From Tenrec ecaudatus (taxonomy: Eukaryota; Chordata; Mammalia; Afrosoricida; Tenrecidae), in assembly GCF_050624435.1 (NCBI RefSeq), contig NC_134531.1, positions 256,942,812 through 257,006,811 of the forward strand: a stretch of DNA of 64,000 nucleotides. Reading direction: 5' to 3'. The notes under the pieces are model-generated. The model did no database searches. It saw only the letters and a program-made list of their open reading frames with translations, and was not told the DNA's origin. Below are positions 63,746 through 64,000 of the stretch, in pieces; position 1 is the first letter of the stretch; the number at the start of each line of letters is the position of its first letter. The position numbers and the translations under genes were made by a program.

Positions 63746-64000
63746 AGTATATCAATTCAGGCCTATTGGGTATACTAATTTGCATATAGTAAGCATATTT
63801 TTCACAATAAAATAAACTTATCAAACTATTCTGCTTTACTCTAACATCATTGTATTAGAAGTACTGATAATCAAACTCAATAAGAATTCAGTTATCAATA
63901 ATTTTATCTCTCTAAGAACATATATGTGTTTTCTACAGAAATCATATTTCACATAGGAGCCTGAAGACAGTGGAAGTTGAATAAATGTGAGGAAACAGTG
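63746..64000. other. low-repeat AT-rich DNA to the window edge
   Basis: Nothing recognised. Confidence 0.4.

Overview
The window is vertebrate nuclear DNA: AT-rich, no bacterial-style gene packing, and dominated by mammalian retroelements. The repeat mix points to an afrotherian, most likely a tenrec. Horizontally acquired RTE/BovB LINEs are the most abundant family. Afrotherian-type SINEs with the 'gagccctgg...gcagttc...ctcgatggca' layout are scattered throughout. A long-3'UTR LINE-1 family recurs. Two SPIN-type hAT DNA transposons are present; among afrotherians SPIN is, from published work as I recall it, a tenrec feature. The species call is inference. I see no functional protein-coding gene, no exon I would defend, and no tRNA or rRNA gene.

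Layout. 1-7 kb: BovB on the minus strand, a LINE-1 3' UTR carrying a nested antisense LINE-1 and a (TA)n tract, then a long plus-strand BovB interrupted by an unclassified insertion. 7-10.7 kb: low-repeat DNA with three SINEs and a hAT-type MITE. 10.8-16.8 kb: a nested stack of antisense LINE-1 pieces, a twin-primed LINE-1, and a complete ERVL-MaLR-type element with paired LTRs. 16.8-22 kb: low-repeat DNA, a MaLR LTR split by a SINE, and a GATA microsatellite. 22-25 kb: BovB with an inverted 3' fragment. 25-31 kb: low-repeat DNA with an interstitial telomeric block at 27.7 kb. 31.5-32.2 kb: a decayed gammaretrovirus-like gag-pro relic. 32.5-38.3 kb: BovB pieces, a SINE split by SPIN, LINE-1, a MaLR-like LTR, a BovB inversion, the LINE-1 ORF2 C-terminus and a second SPIN. 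38.7 kb: a solo LTR with a 6-bp target duplication. 40.7 kb: a 66-bp minisatellite. 44.6-49 kb: a BovB split by an HNRNPA1 processed pseudogene. 50.26-54.85 kb: a LINE-1-derived element with 5' region, ORF1 and 3' UTR but no ORF2 (HAL1-like), bounded by a 17-bp imperfect target duplication. 55-64 kb: more BovB, LINE-1, SINE and LTR copies separated by AT-rich DNA.

The parts do not form a working gene system; the window records successive retrotransposition. The enzymatic source elements are BovB and LINE-1. SINEs, the HAL1-like element and the HNRNPA1 copy are presumably products of LINE machinery supplied elsewhere in the genome. Most boundaries of old repeats are good to about 10-30 bases. 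Where I name a target duplication I read the bases directly.
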